Position numbers and translations under genes: made by a program
Assembly: GCA_017643685.1 (NCBI GenBank)
Contig: JAEPMY010000004.1
Coordinates: 1-64,000, forward strand
Source: Sneathiella sp.
GTDB lineage: Bacteria; Pseudomonadota; Alphaproteobacteria; Sneathiellales; Sneathiellaceae
Length of the DNA stretch: 64,000 nucleotides
Direction: 5' to 3'
Notes under the pieces: generated by a model
What the model saw: only the letters and a program-made list of their open reading frames with translations
Told to the model about the DNA's origin: nothing
Databases searched by the model: none
Part shown: positions 1-10,170 of the stretch, piece by piece
Layout: each line of letters begins with the position of its first letter
Position numbering within the stretch: the stretch's first letter is position 1

Positions 1-800
1 ATGTTACAAATGGCCTTCACCATATGAATGTTAGTCTGCTCTGCCCGACCACCAATCATATAGGTCTCTCCTGCAGTCCCTTTTGCCACAACCTTCTGAA
101 GAGCATCTGTATGGTCATGAACATACAGCCAATCACGAATGTTGAGACCATTTCCATAAACCGGCAACTCTCGTCCAGCCAATGCGTTTAGAATAATCAC
201 TGGCAGCAGTTTCTCCGGGAACTGATATGGTCCGTAATTATTGGAGCAATTGGTGACCAGAACCGGCAACCCGTAAGTTCTATACCAAGCCCTCGCAAGA
301 TGATCCGATCCCGCTTTGCTGGAGGAATAAGGAGAATTAGGATCATAAGGACTATCTTCACTGAAATAACCTTCAGCGCCCAGCTCTCCATAAACCTCGT
401 CCGTTGAGATATGCAAAAACCGGAAGCTAGCTTGCTCTCCATTTTCCAGCTCTCTCCAATATTCCAACGCGGCTTGTAGCATTGTAAAAGTGCCAACAAG
501 GTTGGTTTGGATAAAAGCGGCAGGGCCGTCAATAGAACGGTCTACATGACTTTCCGCTGCTAGATGATAGACGGTAGATGGGCGGTATTTATCAAACAGA
601 GACTTAACAGCTTCCATATCGCAGATATCAACCTGTTCGAAATGGTGATTTTCCGCGGCATTTATTTCCCTTAAATTTTCCAAACTTCCCGCATAAGTCA
701 GCTTGTCAATTGTCACAACCTGCTCATCACCTGATTTCACAAGATCTCGGACCAAAGCCGAGCCAATAAACCCAGCGCCGCCAGTTACAAAAGCGGTCAT
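1..800 (-). CDS. rfbB: dTDP-glucose 4,6-dehydratase, 3' end cut by window edge
   Basis: It converts dTDP-glucose to dTDP-4-keto-6-deoxyglucose in dTDP-L-rhamnose synthesis for surface polysaccharide (family knowledge). No single line of the ORF track shows it; I translated the minus strand from an ATG at 800. Visible are the N-terminal Rossmann motif TGGAGFIGS, the conserved STDEVYG segment carrying the dehydratase acid/base residues, and the SDR catalytic PYSSSK (Tyr-x3-Lys). The frame stays open to base 1, giving about 266 residues; the last part of a protein usually near 350 residues lies outside. Its ATG overlaps the rfbC stop codon (ATGA), so the two are co-transcribed. The track ORFs at 197-532 and 727-942 are shadows. 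Confidence 0.95.
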   Translation of the reverse strand, partial: MTAFVTGGAGFIGSALVRDLVKSGDEQVVTIDKLTYAGSLENLREINAAENHHFEQVDICDMEAVKSLFDKYRPSTVYHLAAESHVDRSIDGPAAFIQTNLVGTFTMLQAALEYWRELENGEQASFRFLHISTDEVYGELGAEGYFSEDSPYDPNSPYSSSKAGSDHLARAWYRTYGLPVLVTNCSNNYGPYQFPEKLLPVIILNALAGRELPVYGNGLNIRDWLYVHDHTDALQKVVAKGTAGETYMIGGRAEQTNIHMVKAICN

Positions 801-1369
801 TTATCCCCTCCATACTGGAACAGCTTATCCTGGTCCTTAAACTTGGGCAGGATCTTGTCTTTGTCAGACAAATGCACTTCTTCTTCAGACAAGCCCCAGT
901 TAATTCCAAGATCCGGATCGTTCCAGATAATACCCGCCTCATTTTCCGGGCTATATCTACCGCTTACCTTATACAGAAACTCCACATTCTCGGTAAGTGT
1001 TACATAGCCATGCGCAAATCCTTTTGGCACCCATAGCTGACGCCAATTCTCAGAGGAAAGCTCCACAGCGACATGCAGACCGAAAGTGGGGGATCCCACC
1101 CGAATATCAACGGCAACATCCAAGACGGCTCCGCGTGTCACTCTAACCAGTTTTCCCTGTGCATGAGGGTCAGTTTGATAGTGCAATCCCCGAAGCGTTC
1201 CCTTCTCTGAACTAAAAGCATGGTTATCCTGCACAAATGCATCTGTTATCCCGGCTTTTGCGAAGTTTTGCGCATTCCAAACTTCAGAAAAGAAGCCTCG
1301 GCTGTCCCCAAATCTCTTAGGCGTGATGATAATCACATCCTTAATTGCCGTCTTTTCTATATCAATCAT
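797..1369 (-). CDS. rfbC: dTDP-4-dehydrorhamnose 3,5-epimerase
   Basis: Cupin-fold epimerase acting after RfbB in dTDP-rhamnose synthesis. The family segments [29 protein letters not shown] and FAHGYVTL are present, including the active-site His in LRGLHYQ. I place the start at [11 protein letters not shown], giving 190 residues, the usual family length; the track's 14 extra residues (MGINKRKRSFQGCG) are not typical and an AGGGA-like RBS precedes the internal ATG. The stop overlaps the rfbB ATG. The remaining genes of the pathway (rfbD, rfbA) would be expected beyond the left edge. Confidence 0.94.
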   Translation of the reverse strand: MIDIEKTAIKDVIIITPKRFGDSRGFFSEVWNAQNFAKAGITDAFVQDNHAFSSEKGTLRGLHYQTDPHAQGKLVRVTRGAVLDVAVDIRVGSPTFGLHVAVELSSENWRQLWVPKGFAHGYVTLTENVEFLYKVSGRYSPENEAGIIWNDPDLGINWGLSEEEVHLSDKDKILPKFKDQDKLFQYGGDK

Positions 1370-1423
1370 GCCGCATCCCTGAAAACTGCGTTTTCTTTTA
1401 TTAATGCCCAAATATTACAGCGA

Positions 1424-1454
1424 CCTTAACCCAAAGGTTGAAAATTTGTTAAGG
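1424..1454. promoter_or_regulatory. inverted repeat between rfbC and the divergent membrane-protein gene
   Basis: The 105-bp divergent intergenic region contains CCTTAAC, 17 bp of spacer, then GTTAAGG, a perfect 7-bp inverted repeat. It could be an operator for either side; nothing identifies a regulator. Confidence 0.25.
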
Positions 1455-1517
1455 AATTGATTTTACATATGTGTACTTATAAGTCGCTTACGCCCCATTT
1501 TTGGGTTTGGTTGAAAT

Positions 1518-2390
1518 ATGAGTAGTATTTGTGTGGACATCGTCTCAGACCGCACCGTCAGGGACGAGACTGGACTTCGAACTTATCGAGAAATTGATAA
1601 GCGATCACTACTGGTCGGTTCACTCCTAACACCAATCATTTTAGCCATCCTTATTTTACCATGGGTTCTGTTTTCGGATATGCCTCCATGGTGGCTTATT
1701 GCTTTTTGTCTCGTTTGGGGCTCAATTCTCTCATTTTTCCCATTAAATGCTTTAAAACGCTACCTCATTTCACGTCAAGAAACCTCTTGGCGCATCGGCT
1801 GGTCTGAAAACGGAATCTGGTGTCGTTTTCGCCCTCCTCACCTTGGAGGCTCCAATGCCCCTGCCAATAGCTTCGCTTTTATCCCAGCTCAGAATATTGA
1901 CTGGCTTCGCGTGTTGGATAAAACACATGAAATGACGCTTAACCTGAACCTCCAGAATAATGGAAAGAGTCCGAAATATCTCGAAATCGGTCTTAAAAAG
2001 CTGGACCTTTCCAGTTTGAGAGAAGCGCTCAAGGCCGAAAGAATTCGGATCCGTACCCACGCAACTTTTAATGCACCACTTTTAACACTCTCAGACGAGG
2101 GAACTTTACTTGTCTCTATTGAGCAACCTGAGGAGATTATCTCGCTCCTCCAGCCCCAATTTCAGGTACTGGAGGCAAAGATAACCCAGGGAAAGAAATT
2201 TCGGGATATGTCAGGCCCCGAAATGCATCAATATATCAAATCTCTAGTGGAGAGCGGAGATAAAGTCACCGCCATACGGGCTACCAGTGACGGCTTTAAA
2301 TGCACGCTCACGGAAGCTAACCGGTTTGTGGACGCACTTATAGTTGGTCAGGAAAGCCCACCTCTGCCACGTGGTGCAAGAAACAACTAA
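1518..2390 (+). CDS. hypothetical membrane-anchored protein, 290 aa
   Basis: I do not recognise the family. Residues about 31-52 and 58-78 form two hydrophobic helices (LLVGSLLTPIILAILILPWVL and WLIAFCLVWGSILSFFPL), a hairpin that would leave about 200 C-terminal residues on one side of the membrane, probably cytoplasmic. This soluble part is mixed alpha/beta with several Trp residues (WRIGWSENGIWCRF) and no catalytic motif that I can see. It stands alone, divergent from rfbC, and is followed by a strong hairpin terminator. Codon use looks like that of its neighbours. No RBS better than GGTTTGGTTG precedes the ATG. Confidence 0.7.
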   Translation: MSSICVDIVSDRTVRDETGLRTYREIDKRSLLVGSLLTPIILAILILPWVLFSDMPPWWLIAFCLVWGSILSFFPLNALKRYLISRQETSWRIGWSENGIWCRFRPPHLGGSNAPANSFAFIPAQNIDWLRVLDKTHEMTLNLNLQNNGKSPKYLEIGLKKLDLSSLREALKAERIRIRTHATFNAPLLTLSDEGTLLVSIEQPEEIISLLQPQFQVLEAKITQGKKFRDMSGPEMHQYIKSLVESGDKVTAIRATSDGFKCTLTEANRFVDALIVGQESPPLPRGARNN

Positions 2391-2398
2391 TCCAAATC

Positions 2399-2426
2399 AA
2401 AAGGCCCGCTAAATAGCGGGCCTTTT
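2399..2426. terminator. bidirectional intrinsic terminator
   Basis: AAAGGCCCGCT-AAAT-AGCGGGCCTTTT, an 11-bp perfect stem between the convergent 290-aa gene and ettA. A runs on one side and T runs on the other let it serve both directions. Confidence 0.9.
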
Positions 2427-2430
2427 ATGA

Positions 2431-4110
2431 TTAACGGCTAATCGGTTTATATTTAATCCGCGTTGGCTCTATTGACTGAGCCCCCAAACGCCGCTTCTTA
2501 TCCTCTTCATAGGCCTCGAAGTTACCTTCGAACCATTCCACATGACTGTCGCCCTCATAGGCGAGAATGTGGGTGGCAATCCGGTCAAGGAACCAGCGAT
2601 CATGGCTGATCACGACCGCACAGCCAGCAAACTCCAGTAGAGCCTCTTCCAATGCACGAAGCGTATCCACGTCCAAATCGTTGGTTGGTTCGTCGAGCAT
2701 CAGGAAGTTAGCGCCAGATTTCAGCATCTTCGCCAGGTTAACACGGTTCCGTTCACCACCGGAAAGTTGCCCGACTTTCTTCTGTTGATCCGATCCTTTG
2801 AAATTAAAGCCAGACACATAAGCGCGGCTGTTAATCTCTTTCTTGCCCAGATAAATAATCTCATTTCCTTCGGAGATTTCTTCCCAGACGGTTTTATTTG
2901 GATCAAGTGTGTCTCGGTCCTGATCCACATACCCAAGCTTCACAGTTGGTCCAACGCGGAAATCCCCCTGATCAGGTTGTTCGTTACCAGTGAGCATTTT
3001 GAACAAAGTCGTTTTACCGGCACCGTTCGGACCGATAACCCCAACAATCGCCCCCGGAGGCAACTTAAAGTTCAAATCATCAATCAAAAGGCGATCGCCA
3101 TAGCCTTTAGCGACATGCTCAGCTTCCACAACCAAATCACCGAGGCGCGGACCGGCCGGAATAGTGATTTGCATATCATCCACACGCTTGTCGGTGTCCT
3201 GATTGAGCATATCTTCATAAGCTTTCAATCGGGCTTTGGATTTAGCCTGACGGCCCTTCGCCCCCTGACGCACCCATTCCAGCTCATGTTTCAATGTACG
3301 GCGGCGTGCATCTTCTGCTTTGCCTTCCTGCTCCAATCGCTTCTCTTTCTGGTCAAGCCAGCTGGAATAATTACCTTCCCAAGGAATACCATGCCCCCGG
3401 TCCAGCTCCAGGATCCAGCCTGCAACATTATCAAGGAAGTAGCGATCGTGGGTCACAGCCACAACTGTACCTGTATATTCGTGCAGGAAGCGCTCAAGCC
3501 ATGCGACGCTTTCCGCGTCCAGATGGTTGGTTGGCTCGTCAAGCAGCAGCATATCTGGTTTAGAGAGAAGCAAACGGCAAAGAGCAACTCGGCGTCGCTC
3601 ACCACCGGAGAGTTTCGTCACATCGGCATTGGATGGCGGGCAACGAAGGGCATCCATCGCGATCTCAACTTCGCGCTCCAGATCCCAAAGGTTCTGAGCA
3701 TCAATCTGTTCCTGAAGCTCTCCCTGCTCCGCGATAAGATCATTCATCTCATCATCGGTCAGTTCTTCTGCAAAGCGAGCAGAAATCTCATTGAATTTAT
3801 CAAGCAGAGCCTTTTTCTCGCCGACACCTTCCATAACGTTGCCAAGCACGTCTTTCTCTGGGTTCAATTCCGGTTCCTGTGCGAGGTAGCCAACTTTCAC
3901 GCCGTCGGCGGCCCAAGCCTCCCCCTGGAATTCGGTTTCGATACCGGCCATGATTTTTAGAAGGGTTGATTTACCCGCACCGTTCAGACCCAACACACCA
4001 ATTTTGGCGCCAGGGAAGAAACTCAGACGAATATCACGCAGGACCTGCTTTCCGCCCGGATAGGTCTTGGACAGACCATTCATCACATAGATATATTGGT
4101 AAGACGCCAT
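2431..4110 (-). CDS. ettA: energy-dependent translational throttle ABC-F protein EttA
   Basis: ABC-F ATPase that binds the ribosomal E site and gates the first peptide bond according to ATP/ADP level (known for E. coli EttA). Two ABC domains are visible: Walker [10 protein letters not shown] near residue 42 and GPNGAGKTT near 350, signatures [11 protein letters not shown] and [11 protein letters not shown], and Walker [12 protein letters not shown] and [11 protein letters not shown]. The interdomain linker is rich in Arg, Lys and Glu. At 559 residues it matches the family (about 555), and the N-terminus [21 protein letters not shown] is typical. It stands alone. The 397-aa plus-strand ORF at 2767-3960 is its antisense shadow. 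Confidence 0.96.
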   Translation of the reverse strand: MASYQYIYVMNGLSKTYPGGKQVLRDIRLSFFPGAKIGVLGLNGAGKSTLLKIMAGIETEFQGEAWAADGVKVGYLAQEPELNPEKDVLGNVMEGVGEKKALLDKFNEISARFAEELTDDEMNDLIAEQGELQEQIDAQNLWDLEREVEIAMDALRCPPSNADVTKLSGGERRRVALCRLLLSKPDMLLLDEPTNHLDAESVAWLERFLHEYTGTVVAVTHDRYFLDNVAGWILELDRGHGIPWEGNYSSWLDQKEKRLEQEGKAEDARRRTLKHELEWVRQGAKGRQAKSKARLKAYEDMLNQDTDKRVDDMQITIPAGPRLGDLVVEAEHVAKGYGDRLLIDDLNFKLPPGAIVGVIGPNGAGKTTLFKMLTGNEQPDQGDFRVGPTVKLGYVDQDRDTLDPNKTVWEEISEGNEIIYLGKKEINSRAYVSGFNFKGSDQQKKVGQLSGGERNRVNLAKMLKSGANFLMLDEPTNDLDVDTLRALEEALLEFAGCAVVISHDRWFLDRIATHILAYEGDSHVEWFEGNFEAYEEDKKRRLGAQSIEPTRIKYKPISR

Positions 4111-4192
4111 TTTTCGTCAAAACTCCGATAAAGAAAATTTGGTCTCTTTGTAGCCTGTCAGCGCCTTTTCTGCAATGACAGTCCGATCCTTC

Positions 4193-5155
4193 TTAAGGGA
4201 AAAGGTCCGGCGGCAGCAGACCCGTTTTAATCGCATAAATAAAGCCACTGACCGTCACAATTGACGACACCGTTGTGATCAGAATTGTGGCTGACGCTCT
4301 CTCAATCCAGACCCCATATTGTTGCGCCAAAACATAAACGTTCGTTGCGGTTGGCAACGCGGCCAGAAGAACCGCAGTGTAAAGCCAAATCGGATCAAAT
4401 TTACCAACCCAACTAAGCGTTACATACATCAACAACGGATGCAGGATCAAATTAGCCGGTACAATGTAACTCAGCTCCCCCGGAACGCGGCGCAGGGGAC
4501 GAAGTGCAAGACTGACCCCCATAGCGAACAATGCACATGGTGCTGCCGCCTGTGCCAAATACCCAATCAATTTCGAAATTGGTGCTGGTGGTGTGAATTC
4601 GAAGAAAGCCGCAATCACCCCTGCCATAGTTGCAATAATAAACGGATGGAAAAAAACACGCCGGGCAATTCCCAAGATCAAATCGGAGATTTTTTGTTTC
4701 TCCTCACCTGATATGGCCATCATTGTCGGTGCAATAATGAAATGCATGACATTTTCAAAACAGATAATCAGGGCAAGTGGAACCGCTGCCTGTTGGCCGA
4801 AAACGATGGTCGCTATGGCAGGTCCCATATATCCGATGTTACCATATGCCGCGCCGAGACCTTGAATAGTAGCAGCCGGAATTCGCTCCCTTAAAAGGGT
4901 AAGGCCAATTGCCAATACCAGTAAGAAAACGGCTAAGGTCGTAGAGAGGTTCGCCAGAATGAATTCCCAGCGAGCGAGCTCTTCAATCGGGGTTACCGAG
5001 ACCAGATTGAAAAATAATGCTGGCAATGCCGCATAAACAATAAAGGTATTAAGCCACCCCATAGCAGCTTCTGGCTGCTTGGTTATGCGGGCTGCCAAAT
5101 ACCCGATGAGGATCAACCCAAAGAGCGGAAGAACAAGTGCGGCAATTTCAGACAT
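4193..5155 (-). CDS. AEC-family (auxin efflux carrier/MdcF-like) permease
   Basis: A polytopic inner-membrane protein of 320 residues with about ten hydrophobic segments in two five-helix halves, as in the AEC superfamily. It starts with MSEIAALVLPLFGLILIGYLAARI and contains the family-typical YGNIGYMGPAIA segment near residue 105, where bacterial members have the substrate-site Asn/Gly-rich kink. Known bacterial members export or import malonate, malate or related carboxylates; the substrate here cannot be read from sequence or context. It is a single gene between ettA and a small membrane protein. Confidence 0.88.
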   Translation of the reverse strand: MSEIAALVLPLFGLILIGYLAARITKQPEAAMGWLNTFIVYAALPALFFNLVSVTPIEELARWEFILANLSTTLAVFLLVLAIGLTLLRERIPAATIQGLGAAYGNIGYMGPAIATIVFGQQAAVPLALIICFENVMHFIIAPTMMAISGEEKQKISDLILGIARRVFFHPFIIATMAGVIAAFFEFTPPAPISKLIGYLAQAAAPCALFAMGVSLALRPLRRVPGELSYIVPANLILHPLLMYVTLSWVGKFDPIWLYTAVLLAALPTATNVYVLAQQYGVWIERASATILITTVSSIVTVSGFIYAIKTGLLPPDLFP

Positions 5156-5235
5156 AAATGGACCTGATTCCTGGAACGTTTATTCAAGTCCTAAAATGGA
5201 TCAGGAATCAGGTCAACGCTTATCAATGAACTGAT

Positions 5236-5475
5236 TTATTTCTCGGCTGAAGTTGGCTGAAAAGTGATCCCAACCAATATGAGGATCATACCGGGAGCCA
5301 CGATCAGAAGCGGTGCAATAATCGCTGGATAGCCAAAAGCATAAATGCAGAGCAGCCACACCATAACAACATTCAGAAGGAAATTAATCTTCGTGCTATC
5401 GGGACCTTCGATGGCTTCTTTCACAAAAAGCCCAAGGATCGGCACGAACCGAAGCAATGAAAAAAATTTGTCCAT
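5236..5475 (-). CDS. small inner-membrane protein, 79 aa
   Basis: I moved the start from the track's 5565 to MDKFFSLLRFVPILG. The upstream 30 residues look non-coding, while the remaining 79 residues read as a membrane hairpin: INFLLNVVMVWLLCIYAFGY and PAIIAPLLIVAPGMILILVGI, with a charged loop before them. The family is not recognised. It lies between the AEC permease and the enoyl-CoA hydratase gene, and a terminator for the hydratase gene separates it from that side. Confidence 0.55.
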   Translation of the reverse strand: MDKFFSLLRFVPILGLFVKEAIEGPDSTKINFLLNVVMVWLLCIYAFGYPAIIAPLLIVAPGMILILVGITFQPTSAEK

Positions 5476-5583
5476 AATCCACCCACCAATACTTGTACGA
5501 GTGATCTGGATATATTTTATGCAATGATTGAGATCAATGACATCCGAGGCGTCATATCGTCGCACGGATCACCGCCTGCATAC

Positions 5584-5612
5584 AAAAAAGGGGAAAGGTT
5601 TACCCTTCCCCC
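5584..5612 (-). terminator. intrinsic terminator of the enoyl-CoA hydratase-like gene
   Basis: Read on the minus strand: GGGGAAGGG-TAAA-CCTTTCCCC followed by TTTTTT. It lies about 30 bp after the hydratase stop codon. Confidence 0.8.
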
Positions 5613-5639
5613 TTTCCCACTCCATCCATCTGTCTTGAA

Positions 5640-6443
5640 CTATTTTCCGTTAAAGACTGGAGCTTTCTTTTCGACAAAGGCCTTCGCTGCACCTTTGTGA
5701 TCTTCTGTGTCAAAACAGGTAATCATATGAACGGCTTCTGCATCAAGAACAGAATGCAAATCGCTATGCATTGCCTTATTCAGGTTCTTCTTCATATAAC
5801 CAAGTGCAATGGTTGGAAGAGACGCGATCTGGGCTGCCATTTCCTGAACAGCTGCTTCGTAATTTTCGGCCGGCACAGCCTTGTTAACGATCCCCATTTC
5901 TTCCGCCTCTGAACCTGTCATAACGCGAGCGGAGAAATATAGCTCCCGCGCTTTTGCCGTTCCGACCAACTGCGTCAGAAAATAAGATCCGCCGAAGTCG
6001 CCTGACAATCCGACCTTAGAAAAGGCAGTTGTCAATTTAGCCGTATCCAGCGCGATCCGCATATCGCATGCCAGTGCGATAGAAAACCCAGCGCCCGCAG
6101 CAGGCCCTGGAATGGCTGCAATAACCGGCTTTGGGAGTTCATGAATCATAGAGGTCACGCTCATGCGAAAGCGCAGTCCATCCACTTTCTGATTAAAGTC
6201 ATATGCGCCCGCGCCATCACCACTGGCTGCGGCTGCGAAACTTTTCACATCGCCGCCTGCACAAAAGGCACCACCTGCCCCCGTCAACACGATTGCCCGA
6301 ACCTTAGGGTCAGCCCCTAACCGCGGCAATGCTTCCATCAGGATTTTATACATTTCCTGCGTCAGCGCATTTCGGGACTGTGGACGGTTAAAGGTCAGCG
6401 TTGCGACCCCATTTTCAAAGCTTTCAAGGATATCTTGGCTCAT
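5640..6443 (-). CDS. enoyl-CoA hydratase/isomerase family protein, PaaG/BadK-like
   Basis: Crotonase-fold enzyme of 267 residues acting on an acyl-CoA. The oxyanion-hole segments are present: AFCAGGDVKSF near residue 60 and AAGAGFSIALACDMRIA near residue 120. At the position of the second catalytic Glu of true hydratases the sequence reads KVGLSGDFGGSYFL with Asp; PaaG-type isomerases and related ring-degradation enzymes also carry Asp there (family knowledge). It is probably an isomerase or hydratase in aromatic or fatty acyl-CoA breakdown. It lies downstream of the indolepyruvate oxidoreductase on the same strand with a 100-bp gap. The substrate is not determinable. Confidence 0.88.
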   Translation of the reverse strand: MSQDILESFENGVATLTFNRPQSRNALTQEMYKILMEALPRLGADPKVRAIVLTGAGGAFCAGGDVKSFAAAASGDGAGAYDFNQKVDGLRFRMSVTSMIHELPKPVIAAIPGPAAGAGFSIALACDMRIALDTAKLTTAFSKVGLSGDFGGSYFLTQLVGTAKARELYFSARVMTGSEAEEMGIVNKAVPAENYEAAVQEMAAQIASLPTIALGYMKKNLNKAMHSDLHSVLDAEAVHMITCFDTEDHKGAAKAFVEKKAPVFNGK

Positions 6444-6542
6444 TTTTCCTCGCCTTTTTATTATTATCGTTCTGGATAAAGGGTATCCGCGCGGGCCAAG
6501 ACATCCAATAGAAATCTTATCCCCCGCGGATTTATCACACTT

Positions 6543-9500
6543 TTACTGCGCGGCTTCTTTAGTCACATCGCCGCTTCGAAAACGGTTCATAAGGCTATCC
6601 CACTCAGCCTCAGCCGCCTCTAAATGCCGCTCCTTCACATGGCCAAACCCGCGTATATGTTCAGGTACTTCTGCGATCTCCACCGCAAGGTTAAGATTCT
6701 CAGCGGAAAGCTTCGTCAGCATTTCTGTCATGTCGGCCTCATAACGAGCGATCAAAGCCACCTCTTTTTTCCGCTCTTCCGTTCTCGCAAATGGATCAAG
6801 GGCGGAGCCCCTTAGAAATTTGAATTTAGACAGCATTTTGAATGCTTTAAACATCCAAGGACCGAATTCCTGTTTGATCAGATGACCTGTCTCTCGATCT
6901 TTCTTCGCAAAAAGCGGCGGTGCAAGATGGAATTTGAGCTCATACTCTCCGTCAAAGCGGGCCAGAACTTTTTCTTCAAAACTGCCGTTCGTGTAGAGAC
7001 GTGCCACTTCATATTCATCTTTATATGCCATCAGCTTATAGAAATACCGGGCCGCCGCTTTTGTAAGCGCTAGTTCTGTATTTCCAATGGCCTGCTCCCT
7101 CGACCGAACCTGATCTACTAGCTTGCGATACCTCTTGGCGTATCTTCCGCTCTGGTAAGCGGTCAGTTCAGCCTCCCGGTGAGCAATCATTTCATCCAAG
7201 CTTTTGGGCTTTTCGATCACTTCCGCACTCTTGGCTGGTTTGGCAATGCTTGTGACGAGATCAAGCTGAACAGCGGCTTTCCGTCCCCATGCAAAGCTAC
7301 GTTTATTTGCTTCAATGGCAACACCGTTCAGTTCAATTGCCTGCTCAATTGAAGCAAGTGAAAGCGGGATAACACCTTTCTGGAATGCATATCCCAGCAA
7401 GAAGAGGTTCGCTGCAATGCTATCGCCCATCAAAGCCGTGGCAAGGGTGGTGCTATCAATAAACTCTGCCTGCTCCCGCCCGATGCTTTCTGCGACCAAT
7501 GATGTCATGGCATCGCGATCCATCGCCAGATCAGGCGCAAGGGTAAAGGCCGCAACAGGCACCACATGATCGTTAATGATCGCCCTTGTTCGCCCAAGTC
7601 CATATGTTGAAAGCGCATCAGCGCCAGCCGCCACAACCAGATCACAGCCAACAACCAGATCAGTTTGACGGTTTGGAATACGAGTACCGGACAGATCTTT
7701 CGCCTCGTTCGTTAAACGAACATGGCTCATCACGGCACCGTTTTTCTGCGCAAGTCCAGTTTGATCCAGAATAGTAGCCCCTTTGCCTTCCAGATGAGCT
7801 GCCATCCCAAGAAGAGCCCCGACCGTTACCACACCCGTTCCGCCAATACCCGTTACCAGAATATTATAACTACCGGAGATCGGCATCAGCTCTGGCTCAG
7901 GAACGCCCGCTGCCGGGTCATTAACGTCAATGTCGCTCGAAGTTACAGAAGGCTTTTCTGGTTTACGCAGTCCTCCCCCTTCAACGGTTACAAAGCTTGG
8001 GCAAAACCCTTTAACACATGAAAAATCCTTATTACAGCTAGACTGATCAATTTCTCTTTTCCGCCCGAACTCAGTTTCAAGTGGTTTAACGGAAACACAG
8101 TTAGAAGCGACGCCACAATCACCGCAGCCTTCACAAACAAGATCGTTGATGAAGGCCCGTTTTTCGGGGTCAGGGAATGTACCCCGTTTGCGGCGGCGGC
8201 GTTTCTCAGCTGCGCAGGTCTGATCGTAAATCAGGACCGTAACGCCTTCCACCTCTCTCAGATCACGCTGAACTTTATCGAGATCGTCACGGTGATGGAT
8301 TTGAACACCCGGTGCCCAATCCGCTCGGCTATCATATTTCTCTGGCTCGTCCGTAACGACGGCAATCTTTTTCACCCCTTCAGAATGAACCTGTTGGCTA
8401 ATTTGCCAAGGAGATAGTGGTCCATCAAATGGTTGCCCCCCCGTCATCGCGACGGCATCATTAAAGAGGATCTTATAGGTGATATTGACGTCTGCCGCAG
8501 CGGCGGCACGGATCGCCATCAAGCCTGAATGGTAATAGGTTCCATCGCCCAAATTCTGGAAAATGTGTTTTTCGTTGGTGAAAGGCGCTTGCCCGATCCA
8601 GTTGCTACCTTCAGCCCCCATATGGGTATAGGTTTCAGTCCTGCGGTTGGGCATGTAGACAGCCATCGTATGACAACCGATACCTGCCATTGCGCGGCTT
8701 CCCTCTGGCACATTGGTAGAGGAATTATGCGGACAGCCGGAACAGAACCAAGGACTTCGGGTCACAGAAGCTGGCGGACGCGTATTACCCGCGTCGTTGG
8801 CTTCCGCTATTGCCATGCCTTCTTTAATCTCAGGAGGTAAGTCCCGAAGCTTCAAACGAGAGGCAATAGCCTCTGCCACCTGTTTTGGCGTTAATTCCCC
8901 GTATGAAGACAGCAGGCGCTGTCCCTGATCATCTTGTTTTCCAACAATGCGCGGACGCGCAGGCATATCGTATAGAATACGCGCTGCCTGCTCTTCGATG
9001 AGGCCACGCTTCTCTTCAACGACCAAGATCTCATCCAGACCTTCTGCAAACTGCCGTAGACCTGTCGGCTCTACGGGCCAAGTGCACCCGACCTTATAAA
9101 CGGACAGACCAATTTGCTCTGCGAAACTCTCGGTTATTCCAAGATCAGCCAAGGCCTGTGTCACGTCCAACCAGGATTTACCCGTGGTCACAATACCAAA
9201 TTTACGCTGGGCACTATCCTGCGTGATACGATCGAGCTTGTTGGCACGTATAAACGCTTCAACCATCGGGAGCTTATGCTCAACCAAACGCCGTTCCTGC
9301 TCTACGGCTGGATCAGGCCAGCGCAGGTGAACACCACCTGCGGGGGCTTCAATCTCGGTTGGAATGCTAATCTGAACGCGGTCTGGTCCCACCTGAACCG
9401 TGGCTGAGCTTTCGACCGTATCGGTCAAACATTTCATTCCAACCCAACAGCCGCTATAGCGGCTCATCGCGATCCCATAAAGGCCAAAATCCAGATATTC

Positions 9501-10031
9501 CTGTACTGTTGCCGGGTTTAGAACCGGGATCATGGAGGCGGCCATGGCCTGCTCACTTTGGTGCGCAACAGTGGAGGATTTCGCCGTATGGTCGTCCCCC
9601 ATTAACACAAGCACACCCCCATTTTCAGATGTACCGGCCATATTTGCGTGCTTGAAAACATCACCGGAGCGATCAACTCCTGGTCCCTTGCCGTACCAAA
9701 TGCCAAACACACCATCATAATCTGACTGACCGGACAGATGCAGCTGCTGGGTTCCCCAAATACTGGTGGCTGCTAGATCTTCGTTGACGCCAGGTTGGAA
9801 ATGAATGTCGTTATTTTTCAGAAATGGTTTTGCTTTCCACAAGCTCTGATCGTAAAGCCCGAGCGGAGATCCCCGATAACCGGAAATAAACGCCCCGGTT
9901 TTCAAACCTGCAGCCGCATCCCGCTGACGCTGCATCATGGGCAGGCGAACCAGCGCCTGTGTGCCTGTGATAAAGACCTGACCTTCCTCAAGATCGTATT
10001 TATCATCCAATGTTACTTGGGTCTTTTCCAT
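6543..10031 (-). CDS. indolepyruvate ferredoxin oxidoreductase, fused alpha-beta form
   Basis: Oxidatively decarboxylates aryl- or branched 2-oxo acids from transaminated amino acids to acyl-CoA, passing electrons to ferredoxin or an alternative acceptor. Domain order is an N-terminal pyrimidine-binding domain, a TPP-binding domain with CSGCPHNSSTNVPEGS, a cysteine-rich segment (CEGCGDCGVASNC followed by CNKDFSCVKGFC) for Fe-S clusters, then a gamma-type domain starting GIGGTGVVTVGALLGMAAHLEG, and a long C-terminal tail. At 1162 residues it has the length of fused IOR proteins. The track start is a GTG; the ATG four codons later has AGGTGAGG at good spacing, so I use 10031. It lies next to the Liv importer, which fits amino-acid catabolism. 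Confidence 0.93.
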   Translation of the reverse strand: MEKTQVTLDDKYDLEEGQVFITGTQALVRLPMMQRQRDAAAGLKTGAFISGYRGSPLGLYDQSLWKAKPFLKNNDIHFQPGVNEDLAATSIWGTQQLHLSGQSDYDGVFGIWYGKGPGVDRSGDVFKHANMAGTSENGGVLVLMGDDHTAKSSTVAHQSEQAMAASMIPVLNPATVQEYLDFGLYGIAMSRYSGCWVGMKCLTDTVESSATVQVGPDRVQISIPTEIEAPAGGVHLRWPDPAVEQERRLVEHKLPMVEAFIRANKLDRITQDSAQRKFGIVTTGKSWLDVTQALADLGITESFAEQIGLSVYKVGCTWPVEPTGLRQFAEGLDEILVVEEKRGLIEEQAARILYDMPARPRIVGKQDDQGQRLLSSYGELTPKQVAEAIASRLKLRDLPPEIKEGMAIAEANDAGNTRPPASVTRSPWFCSGCPHNSSTNVPEGSRAMAGIGCHTMAVYMPNRRTETYTHMGAEGSNWIGQAPFTNEKHIFQNLGDGTYYHSGLMAIRAAAAADVNITYKILFNDAVAMTGGQPFDGPLSPWQISQQVHSEGVKKIAVVTDEPEKYDSRADWAPGVQIHHRDDLDKVQRDLREVEGVTVLIYDQTCAAEKRRRRKRGTFPDPEKRAFINDLVCEGCGDCGVASNCVSVKPLETEFGRKREIDQSSCNKDFSCVKGFCPSFVTVEGGGLRKPEKPSVTSSDIDVNDPAAGVPEPELMPISGSYNILVTGIGGTGVVTVGALLGMAAHLEGKGATILDQTGLAQKNGAVMSHVRLTNEAKDLSGTRIPNRQTDLVVGCDLVVAAGADALSTYGLGRTRAIINDHVVPVAAFTLAPDLAMDRDAMTSLVAESIGREQAEFIDSTTLATALMGDSIAANLFLLGYAFQKGVIPLSLASIEQAIELNGVAIEANKRSFAWGRKAAVQLDLVTSIAKPAKSAEVIEKPKSLDEMIAHREAELTAYQSGRYAKRYRKLVDQVRSREQAIGNTELALTKAAARYFYKLMAYKDEYEVARLYTNGSFEEKVLARFDGEYELKFHLAPPLFAKKDRETGHLIKQEFGPWMFKAFKMLSKFKFLRGSALDPFARTEERKKEVALIARYEADMTEMLTKLSAENLNLAVEIAEVPEHIRGFGHVKERHLEAAEAEWDSLMNRFRSGDVTKEAAQ

Positions 10032-10111
10032 CTCTAGCCTCACCTGTTCCTGATTTTTATCACCGGGGGCGGTCCGCTCAGACGCGTTTATTGGTGTAAT
10101 ACAAACAATAA

Positions 10112-10148
10112 GGGCGATGATGGCCTTTTGACAAGCCCATCATCGCCC
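10112..10148 (-). terminator. hairpin ending the liv operon
   Basis: GGGCGATGATGG and CCATCATCGCCC form a 12-bp perfect stem with a 13-base loop. On the minus strand TTATTGTTTG follows. It separates livF from the oxidoreductase gene, so the latter probably has its own promoter. Confidence 0.75.
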
Positions 10149-10170
10149 CACACAAGTCTATGAATTAAGA

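Noticed and set aside
2767-3960. 397-aa plus-strand ORF
   Set aside because: It lies fully antisense to ettA, has no RBS and a composition expected from the complement of a conserved gene.
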